From assembly GCA_031256975.1 (NCBI GenBank), contig JAIRPN010000013.1, forward strand, positions 310,001 to 374,000: a DNA stretch of 64,000 nucleotides, in the 5' to 3' direction. The notes beneath the pieces were generated by a model. That model made no database searches, was not told the DNA's origin, and was given only the letters and a program-made list of their open reading frames with translations. Source of the DNA: Verrucomicrobiales bacterium (lineage in GTDB: Bacteria > Verrucomicrobiota > Verrucomicrobiia > Methylacidiphilales > JAAUTS01). The position numbers and the translations under genes were made by a program. Of the stretch, positions 1 to 8,847 are shown piece after piece; the stretch's first letter is position 1, and each line of letters starts with the position of its first letter.

Positions 1-551
1 AGGGCGCGTATTCGCCCGGTTTCGATCCCGACATTCATTTGAGCTATGTCGGCGTTGCCAACCAGACCACCATGATGCGCAACGAAACCGAGGAAGTGCA
101 GAACCGGATTCGTCAGGCCATTGAGGATCGTTTCGGCAAGGAAAAGTTGTCCGAGCACTTCCGTTTCTTCGACACGATTTGCGGTGCCACCCAGGAACGC
201 CAGGATGCGCTAAACGTGATGCTGGCCGAACCGATGAATCTGCTGATCGTGGTGGGCGGTTATAATAGCAGTAACACGTCGCATCTGGCGGAAATGGGCG
301 AGGCCAAATTGCCGACCTACTTCATCAAGAATGCCTCCAAGATGGACTCGACCTCGCGGATCCACCACTGGAACCAGCACACCAACGTCGAGGAAGAAAC
401 CAAGGACTGGCTGCCGGAAGGCAAGGTGGTGGTCGGCATTACCGCCGGTGCTTCCTGCCCGAACAACCTGATCGAGGAAATCATCCACAAGCTGTATGAA
501 TTCCGCGGCGTGAAGGTCGAGGAATTGATTCCCGAGTGGGCCAGAAATTAA
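1..551 (+). CDS. ispH: 4-hydroxy-3-methylbut-2-enyl diphosphate reductase (IspH/LytB), C-terminal part
   Basis: This is the 3' part of a gene that begins before the window; the frame is open from base 3. IspH is the last enzyme of the MEP isoprenoid pathway, a [4Fe-4S] enzyme making IPP and DMAPP. Visible family marks are 'DTICGATQERQDA', with one cluster Cys, the substrate-binding 'NSSNTSH', and 'AGASCPNNLIEE' with the last cluster Cys. The 'NQTTM' and 'TQERQDA' forms suit the longer plant/cyanobacterial-type branch of the family. The codon use and the motif copies just downstream mark it as backbone. Confidence 0.93.
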   Translation, partial: GAYSPGFDPDIHLSYVGVANQTTMMRNETEEVQNRIRQAIEDRFGKEKLSEHFRFFDTICGATQERQDALNVMLAEPMNLLIVVGGYNSSNTSHLAEMGEAKLPTYFIKNASKMDSTSRIHHWNQHTNVEEETKDWLPEGKVVVGITAGASCPNNLIEEIIHKLYEFRGVKVEELIPEWARN

Positions 552-573
552 ATTGGATTTTTTGATTTGCAGG

Positions 574-652
574 CGCTAATGGCGGGTTTCGTCGTTTGTT
601 CCGCTGTTAGCGGAGTTGTGATGAGGCGTGTAATAGCCTCACGCTAATGGCG
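574..652. repeat. Cluster of three copies of the CGCTAAYGGC motif in a convergent intergenic region
   Basis: Between the convergent ispH and the gene ending at 644 lie exact motif copies at 574-583 and 642-651. An inverted core lies at 606-612 within the small hairpin CCGCT-GTT-AGCGG (601-613). A second hairpin, TGAGGC/GCCTCA, spans 622-641. CGCTAA at 574-579 can also pair with TTAGCG at 607-612. A terminator role is likely, but there is no long T-run. Confidence 0.6.
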
Positions 653-1039
653 GCCTTCTTTTTTATCCGGCAAGACGGGGGGGCTGGAACCTTCCTTCAA
701 CATGCCAAAGGCGCCGAGAATGCCGCCTGCCGCGGTGATGAAGGAAGGAATCGCCGTGGGGATGGCGGTTAGCGTGCCGACGAGGATTCCCTTGCCCAGG
801 GCCACCGTCCAGGAATCCTTGTAGGCGTAACGTTGCAATAAAATACAAGGGATAGTCAGCGCCAGCGCGACCAACGTGGAGATAACCCAGCCGATCGGTC
901 CCAGCACGGCATCCTCGCCGAACAGCATCCAGTCGACGCTAACCATGGCGAAGGCCACCAGCGGATGCAGGCCGATTTTTTGCAGGAAGGGATGGAGCGG
1001 TTTCACGGCTGGCAGGATACAACGAACCGGCTTTGGCAA
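644..1039 (-). CDS. Uncharacterised small membrane protein
   Basis: The reading frame gives up to 131 residues. There are hydrophobic segments at about residues 45-68 and 83-113, the second rich in Gly, Ala and Ile, and a polar tail 'PDKKEGRH'. I do not recognise a family. The start is uncertain: the frame opens at a TTG (1039) with no clear ribosome site, a GTG lies at 1006, and an ATG lies further inside. The gene converges on ispH and carries the backbone motif internally (767-774 and 937-943), which speaks for long residence. Confidence 0.6.
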   Translation of the reverse strand: MPKPVRCILPAVKPLHPFLQKIGLHPLVAFAMVSVDWMLFGEDAVLGPIGWVISTLVALALTIPCILLQRYAYKDSWTVALGKGILVGTLTAIPTAIPSFITAAGGILGAFGMLKEGSSPPVLPDKKEGRH

Positions 1040-1116
1040 GCGAGCGAAACACGCCGGTGCTGGAATAACTTTAAGCTTTCCCCGGATGTTGGTTTTGCCA
1101 TTATAACCATTCCTTG

Positions 1117-1193
<77 letters not shown>

Positions 1194-1252
1194 CAATAAT
1201 TATCATTACATCAAGGGTTGTTTTCAGGTGGATTTTTCTCTATTATGGTAGA

Positions 1253-2536
1253 GTGCGCCTGTCATTTGCCAGTTTGGTATGGTTGGTCGCTTGCCTTACG
1301 GTTAGCGGCCGCGCCGCCGAATTGATGCAACGCCAGACCTTGGATTTGAATTCCGCCTACCGGCTGGCCCTGCAACGCAGCGAAACCCTGCAGATGACGG
1401 AACAGGAAATCAAGGCGGCGGAAGCGCGTTATTGGCAGGCGGTTAGCGCGGTGTTGCCGCAGGCCGGGGTTTACGCGCAGGAAGGGTTCATGAACCGTTC
1501 GCAGTCAGCCAATGGAAAACGGAATGACAGCTTTCAGGCCGGATTGCAGGGTTCGTGGCTGGTGTTCGACGGTTTTCGGCAATACAACCTGGCTGGGGCG
1601 GAACAGGCGCAGAAACGCGGCCTGACGGCGGATTTGACCCGGGCTCGGCAACTATTGTTTTTGGATGTGGGCGATGTGTATTTCCAGATCACCGGACTGG
1701 AAAAGGATTTGGATGTGTTGCGGGACTTGGTGGCGGCATTGAACCAGCGCAAGGGCGAACTGGTTGACCGTATTTCTATTGGAAGGTCGCGTCAGAGTGA
1801 ATTATTGTCGACGGAGACGGACATTGCCGACACGGAGTCGGAAATGGCGACAGTCAAAGGGCTGTTGGGGGCGTCGCGGGAATTGTTGGCGTTCTTGATC
1901 GGGATGCCGAGTGAACATTTTGTGTTGTCATCGCCTCCGGGTGAGTTCCCGAAGGCGAACGATTTGTTCAGTTATTTGTGGAAGGCGGGAGCCAGACCGG
2001 ATTTGCAGGCCGCCGCGGAATATGAAACGGCGGCGACGCGCGTGGTGTCGGCGGACAAGGGTTCGTTCTGGCCCACCGTTAGCGTTGGCGCGGGTTGGGC
2101 GGCGGTGGAATCACCGTCATCGAACCAGGATTGGAATGTCACCATTAGTGCCGAATTACCGATTTTCGACGGCGGTTACCGCGTCTCGCGGTTAGCGGAG
2201 AGCAAGGCGAACCTGCGCATCACGCAGTTGAATCTGACTCGCGCGCGGCGTTTGGCGGATTACGAAGTGCGGCTGGCGTACAACAATTTCATATCCTCCG
2301 CCGACCGTTATCTCAAGTTGAACCTGGCGGAAACTACCGCGTCGCGGAACTACGAGTCACAGAAACGCGATTATGAACTGGGGCGTTCCAGCAATCTGGA
2401 CGTGTTGCTCGCGCTGACCAATTGGCAGCAATTGCGTCGGCGTTTGTTGTCGACGGAAATCCAGGCGCGCTCGAACCTGATCGCGCTCGAAGTGGCGGCG
2501 GGATCGACGTTGGCGGACGGAAAGGCGGCGGAATGA
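1253..2536 (+). CDS. TolC-family outer-membrane efflux protein
   Basis: Outer-membrane channel component of a tripartite exporter. From a GTG at 1253 the protein has about 427 residues with a signal peptide (hydrophobic run 'SFASLVWLVACLTVSG', then 'RAAE'). The body is the long alternating helical repeat of TolC-type proteins, with two repeat halves, each followed by an amphipathic strand region ('SWLVFDGFRQYNLAGAE' and 'ELPIFDGGYRVSRLAESKAN'). The reading frame stays open back through the tRNA, so a start after 1193 is required; GTG 1253 is the best placed but has only a weak ribosome site. The stop overlaps the next start by 4 bases (ATGA), so it is translationally coupled to the RND pump. 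Confidence 0.88.
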   Translation: MRLSFASLVWLVACLTVSGRAAELMQRQTLDLNSAYRLALQRSETLQMTEQEIKAAEARYWQAVSAVLPQAGVYAQEGFMNRSQSANGKRNDSFQAGLQGSWLVFDGFRQYNLAGAEQAQKRGLTADLTRARQLLFLDVGDVYFQITGLEKDLDVLRDLVAALNQRKGELVDRISIGRSRQSELLSTETDIADTESEMATVKGLLGASRELLAFLIGMPSEHFVLSSPPGEFPKANDLFSYLWKAGARPDLQAAAEYETAATRVVSADKGSFWPTVSVGAGWAAVESPSSNQDWNVTISAELPIFDGGYRVSRLAESKANLRITQLNLTRARRLADYEVRLAYNNFISSADRYLKLNLAETTASRNYESQKRDYELGRSSNLDVLLALTNWQQLRRRLLSTEIQARSNLIALEVAAGSTLADGKAAE

Positions 2537-5500
2537 CGCTGTCGGAAATTTCCATCAAACGGCCTGTGATGGCGTGGATGCTGATGTCGGCGCTGATAGT
2601 CTTCGGTGCCATCGGTCTCGGGCGGCTGGGTGTCAGCAACATGCCCGACATTGATTTCCCGGTCATTGACATCCGCGTGACTTGGGACGGGGCCGCGCCG
2701 GAGGTGCTGGAGACGGAATTGGTCGAGCAGATCGAGGAGGAAGTCATCGCCATCGAGGGGTTGAAGGAAATGACCTCCACCATTCGCCAGGGCGGTGCCA
2801 ATGTCAAACTGGAGTTCGAGATGAATCGCAACATCGACAGCGCGATTCAGGAGGTGCAGACGGCGATGACCCAGTTGCGGTTGCCGCTAAACGTGGACCC
2901 GCCGAAAATTTACAAGAGCAATCCCGAGGATCAGCCGATTTTGTGGATCGGGTTTGGCACAAAGGGCAAGCTGATTGACTTGGTGCGTTATGCCGACCGC
3001 GTGTTGCTGGATACTTTCCAGATCGTGCCCGGGGTCGGGGAAATCATTTTGGGTGGCAGCACCGAGCGAAACCTCCGCATCTGGGTGGACAATGAAAAAT
3101 TACGACATTACCAGCTTACCGTCCTCGACATTGTCAAGGCGATCGAGTTGCAGCACACCGAACTGGCCGCCGGATATTTGGAAAACGACAAGAAGGAAAT
3201 CAATGTCCGCACGATGGGCGAGGAATTTAGTCCGCAGGATATCGCGAACATCCTGATCACGCAGCGCGGCGGGCAGCCGATTTACGACACCAAGATCCAC
3301 ATTAGCGACGTGGCGAAAGTCGAGGACAGCTTCGCCGACGTACGGCGCAGGTTCTATGTCAATGGCGAGGAAGGCGTGGGTCTCGGCATCAAGAAACAGC
3401 GCGGTTCCAACGAAGTGAAAGTCGCCGCCGCGGTGAAGGCGAAGCTGGAGGAAATCAAGCCGAAGCTGCCGCCGGGGGTGACGGCACAAATCAATTCGGA
3501 TTTTTCGCGCTTTGCCGAGCAAAGCATCCATCATACGGAACGTGAACTGATCATTGCGGCATTGTTGACGGCGGTGGTGTGCTACCTGTTCCTCGGCTCA
3601 TTCACCTCGGCGTTCAATGTCATTCTCGCGATCCCGACCTCGATTCTTGGCACGTTCCTGGTGCTGTATTTCCTGGGCTTTACACTGAACACTTTCACCT
3701 TGCTGGCGCTCGCGCTGGCTATCGGCATCGTGGTGGACGATGCGATCATGGTGTTGGAAAACATCGTGCGAAGGTTTGAGCACGGCGAGGACCGTGTGAC
3801 GGCGTCGCGGCTGGGGGCATCACAGATTTTTTACGCGGCACTGGCGACAACTTTGGCTTTGGTGGCGATTTTCCTGCCAGTGGCCTTCATGAAGGGGGTG
3901 ATCGGGCGTTTCTTTTTCCAGTTCGGTGTCACCATTAGTGCCGCGGTTTTGCTGTCGCTGGTGGAGGCGCTGACGCTAACGCCGATGCGTTGTTCGCAAT
4001 TTTTAAGCGCGGGGAGCGGGCGGAAATTGTTTGTTTGCCGCTGGATGGACGGGTTGATGGACGGCGGGACTAGGATTTACGCCAAGATGCTGGGTGTGGT
4101 GTTGCGGCATCGGTGGAAAGTGGTCATTGGCGCCTTCCTGTTGTTTATCGGTTCCTTGTTGTTGGTGACGCAATTGCGCAGTGAATTTGTGCCGTCGCAA
4201 GACCAGGATTTTTTCCGCATGAGCCTGCGTTTTCCGGTCGGCACCTCGCTAACGGCGACGAATGAAAAGATGAAGCAGTTGGAAACCTACGTTCGCGCGG
4301 TGCCGGAGGTGCAGCGTGTCATTACCAATGCGGGCAACAACAACGGTTTGGTCAACGAGGGTTCGATAAATGTGACGCTAACGCCGAAGGACCAACGGAA
4401 ATTTTCCCAGCAGGACATTGTCAACCGGATGCGCGGGGAAATCCGCAAGTTGCCGGGCTTCGACAAGGTGGTGCTGAGTTTTTCCGATTTTTCCACGCGC
4501 GGCCTGACCTCGGGGCGGCAATCGCCAATAGCGTTTAACATTCGCGGGCCTGATTACGCGGTGTTGCGCGAGAAATCGGAGGAAATCCAGCGACGACTGG
4601 AAGCTACCGGGCTGGTGGCGGACATGGATACCGATTACAAGGCGGGCATGCCGGAATTGCGGATTTTCCCGGACCGCGAAGCGGCGGCATTGCGTGGTGT
4701 GAGCATGGATACACTCGGGCGCACGATCAACGCGGCCATCGGCGGCATCCGGCAGGGCAAGTTCACCAGCGACGACGCGAGGCGTTACGATGTACGCATC
4801 CGCTTCCAGGCGGCGGAGCGGCGAAATCCGGAAAACCTTGAAGGCATCATGGTGCGCACGGATTACGGCGAATTGGTTTCATTGCGGGATTTTGTAAAGC
4901 CGAAGATGGAGGACTCGGTGCAGACGGTGACGCGCATCAACCGCGAGCGGTCGGTGTCACTGTTCGGCAATGTTACCACCGGCAAGTCACAGGCGGACGC
5001 GTTGAGCGCGGTGGAACGCATCGCACGCGAAGTGTTGCCTGCCGATTACCACCTGTATTTCGAGGGCAGCGCCCAGTCGTTCCAGGAATCCTTTGAAAGC
5101 CTGCTGGTGGCGCTGCTGCTCGGCATCATCGTGGCGTACATGGTGATTGCCTCGCAGTACAACAGCTTTGTGCACCCGCTAACGGTGCTGCTGGCGATGC
5201 CCTTCGGCATTAGCGGCGCATTCCTGACCTTGTGGGTGTTTGACCAGTCGCTGAATTTGTACAGCGGCATCGGCATCATCCTGCTGATGGGCATTGTGAA
5301 AAAGAATTCGATCCTGCTGGTGGATTTCACCAACCAGGCGCGCTTCAAGGACAAGCTGCCGCTAACGGCGGCGTTGATGCAGGCCTGTCCCTTGCGGTTG
5401 CGCCCGATCCTGATGACTTCCTTTGCCACGATCGGCGCCGCCATTCCGGTGGCGCTGGCGAGCGGTTACGGCGCCGAGGCGCGGTCACCGATGGCGACTT

Positions 5501-5625
5501 CCATCATTGGCGGTGTGTTGGTATCGACTTTTTTCACGCTGTTCGTGATTCCCTGCGCCTATCATTTGCTGGCGGGATTGGAACGCAAGCAGCCCAAAAT
5601 GGGCGCGGAAAATTTGCCGTCATAG
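2533..5625 (+). CDS. RND-family efflux pump permease (AcrB/MdtB-like, HAE1 type)
   Basis: Inner-membrane proton-driven exporter of 1030 residues, the usual length for AcrB-type pumps. It starts 'MTLSEISIKRPVMAW', the classic N-terminus with TM1. It then has the porter domain, a block of TMs with the proton-relay Asp pair in 'AIGIVVDDAIMVLENI', a second periplasmic domain, and the C-terminal TM block with 'KKNSILLVDFTNQA', including the conserved Lys. It overlaps the TolC gene by 4 bases. No periplasmic adaptor (membrane fusion protein) gene lies on either side, so that partner must be encoded elsewhere. At least seven backbone motif cores lie inside this gene. Confidence 0.95.
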   Translation: MTLSEISIKRPVMAWMLMSALIVFGAIGLGRLGVSNMPDIDFPVIDIRVTWDGAAPEVLETELVEQIEEEVIAIEGLKEMTSTIRQGGANVKLEFEMNRNIDSAIQEVQTAMTQLRLPLNVDPPKIYKSNPEDQPILWIGFGTKGKLIDLVRYADRVLLDTFQIVPGVGEIILGGSTERNLRIWVDNEKLRHYQLTVLDIVKAIELQHTELAAGYLENDKKEINVRTMGEEFSPQDIANILITQRGGQPIYDTKIHISDVAKVEDSFADVRRRFYVNGEEGVGLGIKKQRGSNEVKVAAAVKAKLEEIKPKLPPGVTAQINSDFSRFAEQSIHHTERELIIAALLTAVVCYLFLGSFTSAFNVILAIPTSILGTFLVLYFLGFTLNTFTLLALALAIGIVVDDAIMVLENIVRRFEHGEDRVTASRLGASQIFYAALATTLALVAIFLPVAFMKGVIGRFFFQFGVTISAAVLLSLVEALTLTPMRCSQFLSAGSGRKLFVCRWMDGLMDGGTRIYAKMLGVVLRHRWKVVIGAFLLFIGSLLLVTQLRSEFVPSQDQDFFRMSLRFPVGTSLTATNEKMKQLETYVRAVPEVQRVITNAGNNNGLVNEGSINVTLTPKDQRKFSQQDIVNRMRGEIRKLPGFDKVVLSFSDFSTRGLTSGRQSPIAFNIRGPDYAVLREKSEEIQRRLEATGLVADMDTDYKAGMPELRIFPDREAAALRGVSMDTLGRTINAAIGGIRQGKFTSDDARRYDVRIRFQAAERRNPENLEGIMVRTDYGELVSLRDFVKPKMEDSVQTVTRINRERSVSLFGNVTTGKSQADALSAVERIAREVLPADYHLYFEGSAQSFQESFESLLVALLLGIIVAYMVIASQYNSFVHPLTVLLAMPFGISGAFLTLWVFDQSLNLYSGIGIILLMGIVKKNSILLVDFTNQARFKDKLPLTAALMQACPLRLRPILMTSFATIGAAIPVALASGYGAEARSPMATSIIGGVLVSTFFTLFVIPCAYHLLAGLERKQPKMGAENLPS

Positions 5626-5626
5626 C

Positions 5627-5653
5627 GAACCGGGGCCGCCAATGGCGGGGTTC
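5627..5653. terminator. Hairpin between convergent genes
   Basis: GAACC (5627-5631) pairs with GGTTC (5649-5653) and CCGCC (5636-5640) pairs with GGCGG (5644-5648) around an AAT loop. It sits exactly between the stop of the RND gene and the stop of the opposing gene, which lies in the stem. There is no T-run, so intrinsic termination is only probable. Confidence 0.45.
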
Positions 5654-5975
5654 AGGACCAGGAGCGATACACGATCAAGGCGAGAATAGCGAGGATCACG
5701 CAAATCAGAATCACGCGGTTGCGTGCCTTGTTGCGCTGGACTTTCAGCCGGGCGCGGTTACGTATTACGGCGTTTTTTTCCAGTAACGGATCGCGGAGGA
5801 ATTTGGCTCCCTTGTTGGCGGGCCCGGCTTCAGGAATCTCGGCAGGAGGCGGTTCGGGAGGGTTTTGCAAGGCCTCCTCAATGGCGGAAACCTCGCGTTC
5901 AAGTTTGCGTTGTTCTTCCTCCAAGCGGCGCAATTCCTCGCTCAGGGGGTCTGACGTTTTCTTGAAAAAACCCAT
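5652..5975 (-). CDS. Small coiled-coil protein with C-terminal membrane anchor
   Basis: 107 residues. Residues 10-38 form a charged Glu/Arg/Leu coiled coil ('LSEELRRLEEEQRKLEREV'). A Pro-rich linker follows, then a basic stretch and one C-terminal TM ('VILICVILAILALIVYRSW'). With an N-terminus lacking a signal sequence this is a tail-anchored topology, with the coil in the cytoplasm. It lies 15 bases downstream of another coiled-coil, C-terminally anchored protein in the same direction, so the two may act together. No family recognised. Confidence 0.72.
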   Translation of the reverse strand: MGFFKKTSDPLSEELRRLEEEQRKLEREVSAIEEALQNPPEPPPAEIPEAGPANKGAKFLRDPLLEKNAVIRNRARLKVQRNKARNRVILICVILAILALIVYRSWS

Positions 5976-5990
5976 GCGCGTCCAGCTTGC

Positions 5991-6608
5991 CTATTTTTTG
6001 GCAATGATGAAGGCAAAAATCAGCAGGGTGATGATTAGCGGCAGGCTGAGGGCAAAGCCGCGTTTCACCAATTCGCCGAACGATACGCCGTAGGCCTCGG
6101 CATTTTCCTCGCTATCCTCGTCGCTTTCGCTGTTGGTGTCATCCTCGATGTCCTTGCCGCTGAGCGCGTCGATGCGCACACGGGCCTGGGTATAGACGGC
6201 ACGGGCATGGTCGATTTGCGACAGGCTGCGGGTCAGCTGGTCGTCGATGGTCTCGGCGGGCCATTTGTTCGGGTCGATCAGCTCGATGGCGGCGAGATGG
6301 TCGGCGAAGGTCTGGCGGGTCAGCTGGATTTGCTCGATTTCCTTGCGGGCGTCGTACTCGGCATTTTCCAGAATCGCGATCGCGCGGGTCAGGCGCTCTT
6401 TCATCGATTTTTGACCGATATTGAGCTCCTGCCGCTTTTTGTTAAGTTCCTCGAGTTCGCGTTTGCGACGCTCGATTTCCTCCTGCTGGCGTTTGAGGTC
6501 GAGCAGTTTTTCCTGCTGCACCTGCAGTTCCTGCGACAAGTCCTCGAGGGACTTGGAATCAGCGCGACTCAGCAGGTCGGGTTCGTTCGATTTGGAAAAT
6601 TGGTCCAT
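5991..6608 (-). CDS. Coiled-coil protein with C-terminal membrane anchor
   Basis: 205 residues. A long coiled coil covers about residues 18-70, with heptads of Leu, Glu, Gln and Arg. A helical middle and an acidic stretch of Asp/Glu/Ser (about 150-170) follow, then a C-terminal TM ('GFALSLPLIITLLIFAFII') ending in two Lys. There is no signal peptide. Its design matches the next gene downstream (coil, acidic or Pro linker, terminal TM). It follows a LysM lipoprotein gene in the same direction with an 7-base gap, suggesting an envelope-linked operon. Function unknown. Confidence 0.75.
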   Translation of the reverse strand: MDQFSKSNEPDLLSRADSKSLEDLSQELQVQQEKLLDLKRQQEEIERRKRELEELNKKRQELNIGQKSMKERLTRAIAILENAEYDARKEIEQIQLTRQTFADHLAAIELIDPNKWPAETIDDQLTRSLSQIDHARAVYTQARVRIDALSGKDIEDDTNSESDEDSEENAEAYGVSFGELVKRGFALSLPLIITLLIFAFIIAKK

Positions 6609-6615
6609 GGGTCAA

Positions 6616-7335
6616 TCAGGGAATTATCAGGGTTGCACCGAGTTTGAGGCCCTTGTCGTTAGCGGCGGTCTGCGGATTGGCCTGCTTGATTTTTTCGACG
6701 CCGCCCTTGACGTCTTCCGGATAAAATTTCTTGGCAATCTTCCACAGGCTGTCGCCTTTCTGGATGGTGTAGGTCTTGGCGCCTTGGGTGTTCGGGGCGG
6801 GAACCGCGGTGGCCGGGGCAGCGGTCGGGGCGTTGGTCGCGGGAGCGGCGCTGGCCGGAGCTGTCGAGGTGGGGACGCTAACGGTCATGTTCATGCCGCT
6901 GCCGGAAGTGGTTGCCATAGCTCCGGGGGCGCCCGCCTGTGACAGGTCGCCATTAACGGCCGGGGCGGCGGTCTGCGGCAGGGTCAGGGCGAAGTCATGC
7001 TTGGCCTTGTCGATATAGTTGGCGACCAAATCCTTGTCATCCGCGTTGGGGCGGGCTTTCAAATACTTCTGGTAGCAGTAGATGGCGCTGATCGGATCGC
7101 CGAGCTTCTCGCTGTACAGGTCGCCCATTTTTTCGTAGGCCTTGACCACGGCGCCGTTGGCCTGCAGGGCTTTTTCGTATTGCTCGATCGCGGCGTTGTA
7201 ATTTTCCTCGGATTCGAATTTTTCCGCCTGGGCGAAATAGGGATTGGTGGTGTCTTCCGCGTCAGTGCCTTTTTGGTAGCACGCGGTGGTTAGCAAAGGC
7301 AGGGCAAGGGTAAGCAGCAGCAGGTACGGTTTCAT
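6616..7335 (-). CDS. Lipoprotein with TPR-like repeats and C-terminal LysM domain
   Basis: 239 residues. The N-terminal signal ends in a lipobox ('LLTTAC'), predicting a lipid-anchored Cys at about residue 19. Residues 32-115 form TPR-like helix pairs ('NYNAAIEQYEKALQANG', 'GDPISAIYCYQKYLKARP'). An Ala/Pro/Thr-rich linker leads to a C-terminal LysM ('KTYTIQKGDSLWKIAKKFY'), which binds peptidoglycan in this family. It heads a three-gene run reading leftward. A role in tethering an envelope structure to the wall is inferred. Confidence 0.85.
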   Translation of the reverse strand: MKPYLLLLTLALPLLTTACYQKGTDAEDTTNPYFAQAEKFESEENYNAAIEQYEKALQANGAVVKAYEKMGDLYSEKLGDPISAIYCYQKYLKARPNADDKDLVANYIDKAKHDFALTLPQTAAPAVNGDLSQAGAPGAMATTSGSGMNMTVSVPTSTAPASAAPATNAPTAAPATAVPAPNTQGAKTYTIQKGDSLWKIAKKFYPEDVKGGVEKIKQANPQTAANDKGLKLGATLIIP

Positions 7336-7453
7336 AATGGGTAGAGCTTAATCATCCCAGTGTGCATTGCAAGAAATCTTCAGTTACGGCAGGGAATTAC
7401 AAGAGGTCTGCAATGCGGTTGTATAAATCTCATCCAACATTCTTTTTTATTGA

Positions 7454-7463
7454 CGCTAATGGC
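7454..7463. repeat. Intergenic exact copy of the CGCTAAYGGC motif
   Basis: A single exact copy lies between the lipoprotein gene and tRNA-Ala. It is the last full copy before the AT-rich element; no further exact copy appears until 30890. Confidence 0.7.
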
Positions 7464-7513
7464 GAAGTCATCTTTACTCTTACCTCCTTCATCATTGCAT
7501 GAAGAACCATAAC

Positions 7514-7589
7514 GGGGTCATAGCTCAGTTGGTAGAGCACCACAATGGCATTGTGGGGGTCTGGGGTTCGAATCCCCATGGCTCCACCA
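7514..7589 (+). tRNA. tRNA-Ala (GGC anticodon)
   Basis: The acceptor GGGGTCA (7514-7520) pairs with TGGCTCC (7579-7585), with one G-T pair. A7586 is the discriminator and CCA follows at 7587-7589. The anticodon stem CCACA/TGTGG encloses a loop with GGC. The 3' half is the integration site of the element that follows: the tRNA stays intact at this end, and a decayed copy of its last 24-26 bases is at 30164-30187. Confidence 0.95.
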
Positions 7590-8847
7590 TTGGCTTCTTA
7601 CAGCCGATGGTGACAGGTTGTGACAAAGCCTGACCGTTAAAGGCGCTAACATGCGTATGGTTGTTATTATTTTTTACCCCCTTTAATTTAGCAATGACAA
7701 TTTTGGACGGTTTTTGACCGTTTTGGACTAAAACAGTAGTCACTTTTTCAGTCACCTGACCGGGCTCGCCCAGCCACGGTAATTTGTTCAAAGCCTCGAC
7801 TAGGGGTAGTTGGGAGGCGTCGGTATAAGTTTTCATGGTTAACTTAATATCGCTGTGTCGCATCATTTCCATGGCAATACGGGGTGGAACCCCCGACTTG
7901 GACAGATTGGTGGCATAGGTGTGCCGTAATGAATGAAAATCCAGCTTTTTGCCTTCTTTGTTAATCCGTTCAATATCTGCCTTTTCCAAATCGTTCCTGA
8001 GGCTTTTAGCCTTAGGCATTCGATATTTGAACATGGCATCGGTCGGTTTGCTCCATTCCGGGCGAATGGCCAGTAGTTCCTGCAAGATTTCTTGACGTAG
8101 AGGAAGATTGGCGCTTTTACGGTTTTTAGTGGTTGAGGCCCGAACTGCTAGCCATGCCTCCTTGCCTTGTATTTTCAAATCTCCCCATTGCAGGGCCCTT
8201 AATTCAGCACGTCGTAATCCCGTATAGGCTGCCAATAGATAAACAATTCTATGACGTGGGGCCACGGATACCAAACGGTTTAATTCATCATCGGAAAATG
8301 CGCGACGTGGGTTTACCATGCACCGTGCCAACATGGAAACTTTTCGCAAGGGGTTTCTTTCCAACCGTTCTTGCTTAACCAGCCAGTTAAGAAAAGACAA
8401 GGTGATGCTGAGATAATCATTTAATGTTTTCGGGGATAAATTTTGATGATTATCTCTCCATACTTCAAACGATTCTGGGGTGATATCTTTCAGATATTTC
8501 CAACCACAATCGATTGCCAATTGGGTAATGCGACTACGATTATTTTTAATGTGCCTTGCTGTTCGGTTTAGCTTGATCAAGCGGTGAATGTATTCTTTCA
8601 GTAATTCCAGCAGGAGAGTTTTTGCGGTAGTTCTGACCGAGTGCGGGGGCAACAAGCCTTCATTGGATTTTTCTTCCTCGATCACCAGTTTTTGCAACTT
8701 GGAATAGGCCACCTGTTTGTCGGTGCAATGCAAATTAACTACCTTGGGAATAATCATACTATCGATCCGGTATTCGCCATACCAGGTTGTTGATTCAACA
8801 ACGGTGTTGTTAACTTTTTTCTTACGTTTGAATATTCGCATTCTCAT
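7525..8847 (-). CDS. Tyrosine recombinase / integrase of the tRNA-Ala element
   Basis: 440 residues. A SAM-like core-binding domain lies at about 95-175. The catalytic domain follows with the first Arg in 'AAYTGLRRAELRALQW', the 'HSLRHTYATNL' box (His and Arg II), 'MRHSDIKLTMKTYTD' (His and the nucleophile Tyr), and a Lys region between. The last ~20 codons lie antisense to tRNA-Ala, ending inside the tRNA, so this C-terminus was set by the integration site. Its start overlaps the excisionase stop by 4 bases, making an xis-int operon. The residues needed for strand exchange are all present, so the enzyme may still be active even though the far att site is altered. Confidence 0.95.
   Translation of the reverse strand: MRMRIFKRKKKVNNTVVESTTWYGEYRIDSMIIPKVVNLHCTDKQVAYSKLQKLVIEEEKSNEGLLPPHSVRTTAKTLLLELLKEYIHRLIKLNRTARHIKNNRSRITQLAIDCGWKYLKDITPESFEVWRDNHQNLSPKTLNDYLSITLSFLNWLVKQERLERNPLRKVSMLARCMVNPRRAFSDDELNRLVSVAPRHRIVYLLAAYTGLRRAELRALQWGDLKIQGKEAWLAVRASTTKNRKSANLPLRQEILQELLAIRPEWSKPTDAMFKYRMPKAKSLRNDLEKADIERINKEGKKLDFHSLRHTYATNLSKSGVPPRIAMEMMRHSDIKLTMKTYTDASQLPLVEALNKLPWLGEPGQVTEKVTTVLVQNGQKPSKIVIAKLKGVKNNNNHTHVSAFNGQALSQPVTIGCKKPMVEPWGFEPQTPTMPLWCSTN
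7564..7589. other. Left attachment site (3' end of tRNA-Ala)
   Basis: GGGTTCGAATCC at 7564-7575, then CC, then ATGGCTCCACCA at 7578-7589. The same two blocks recur at 30164-30187 without the middle CC. The integrase reading frame runs through this site antisense to the tRNA, a common arrangement for tRNA-targeting tyrosine recombinases. Confidence 0.8.
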
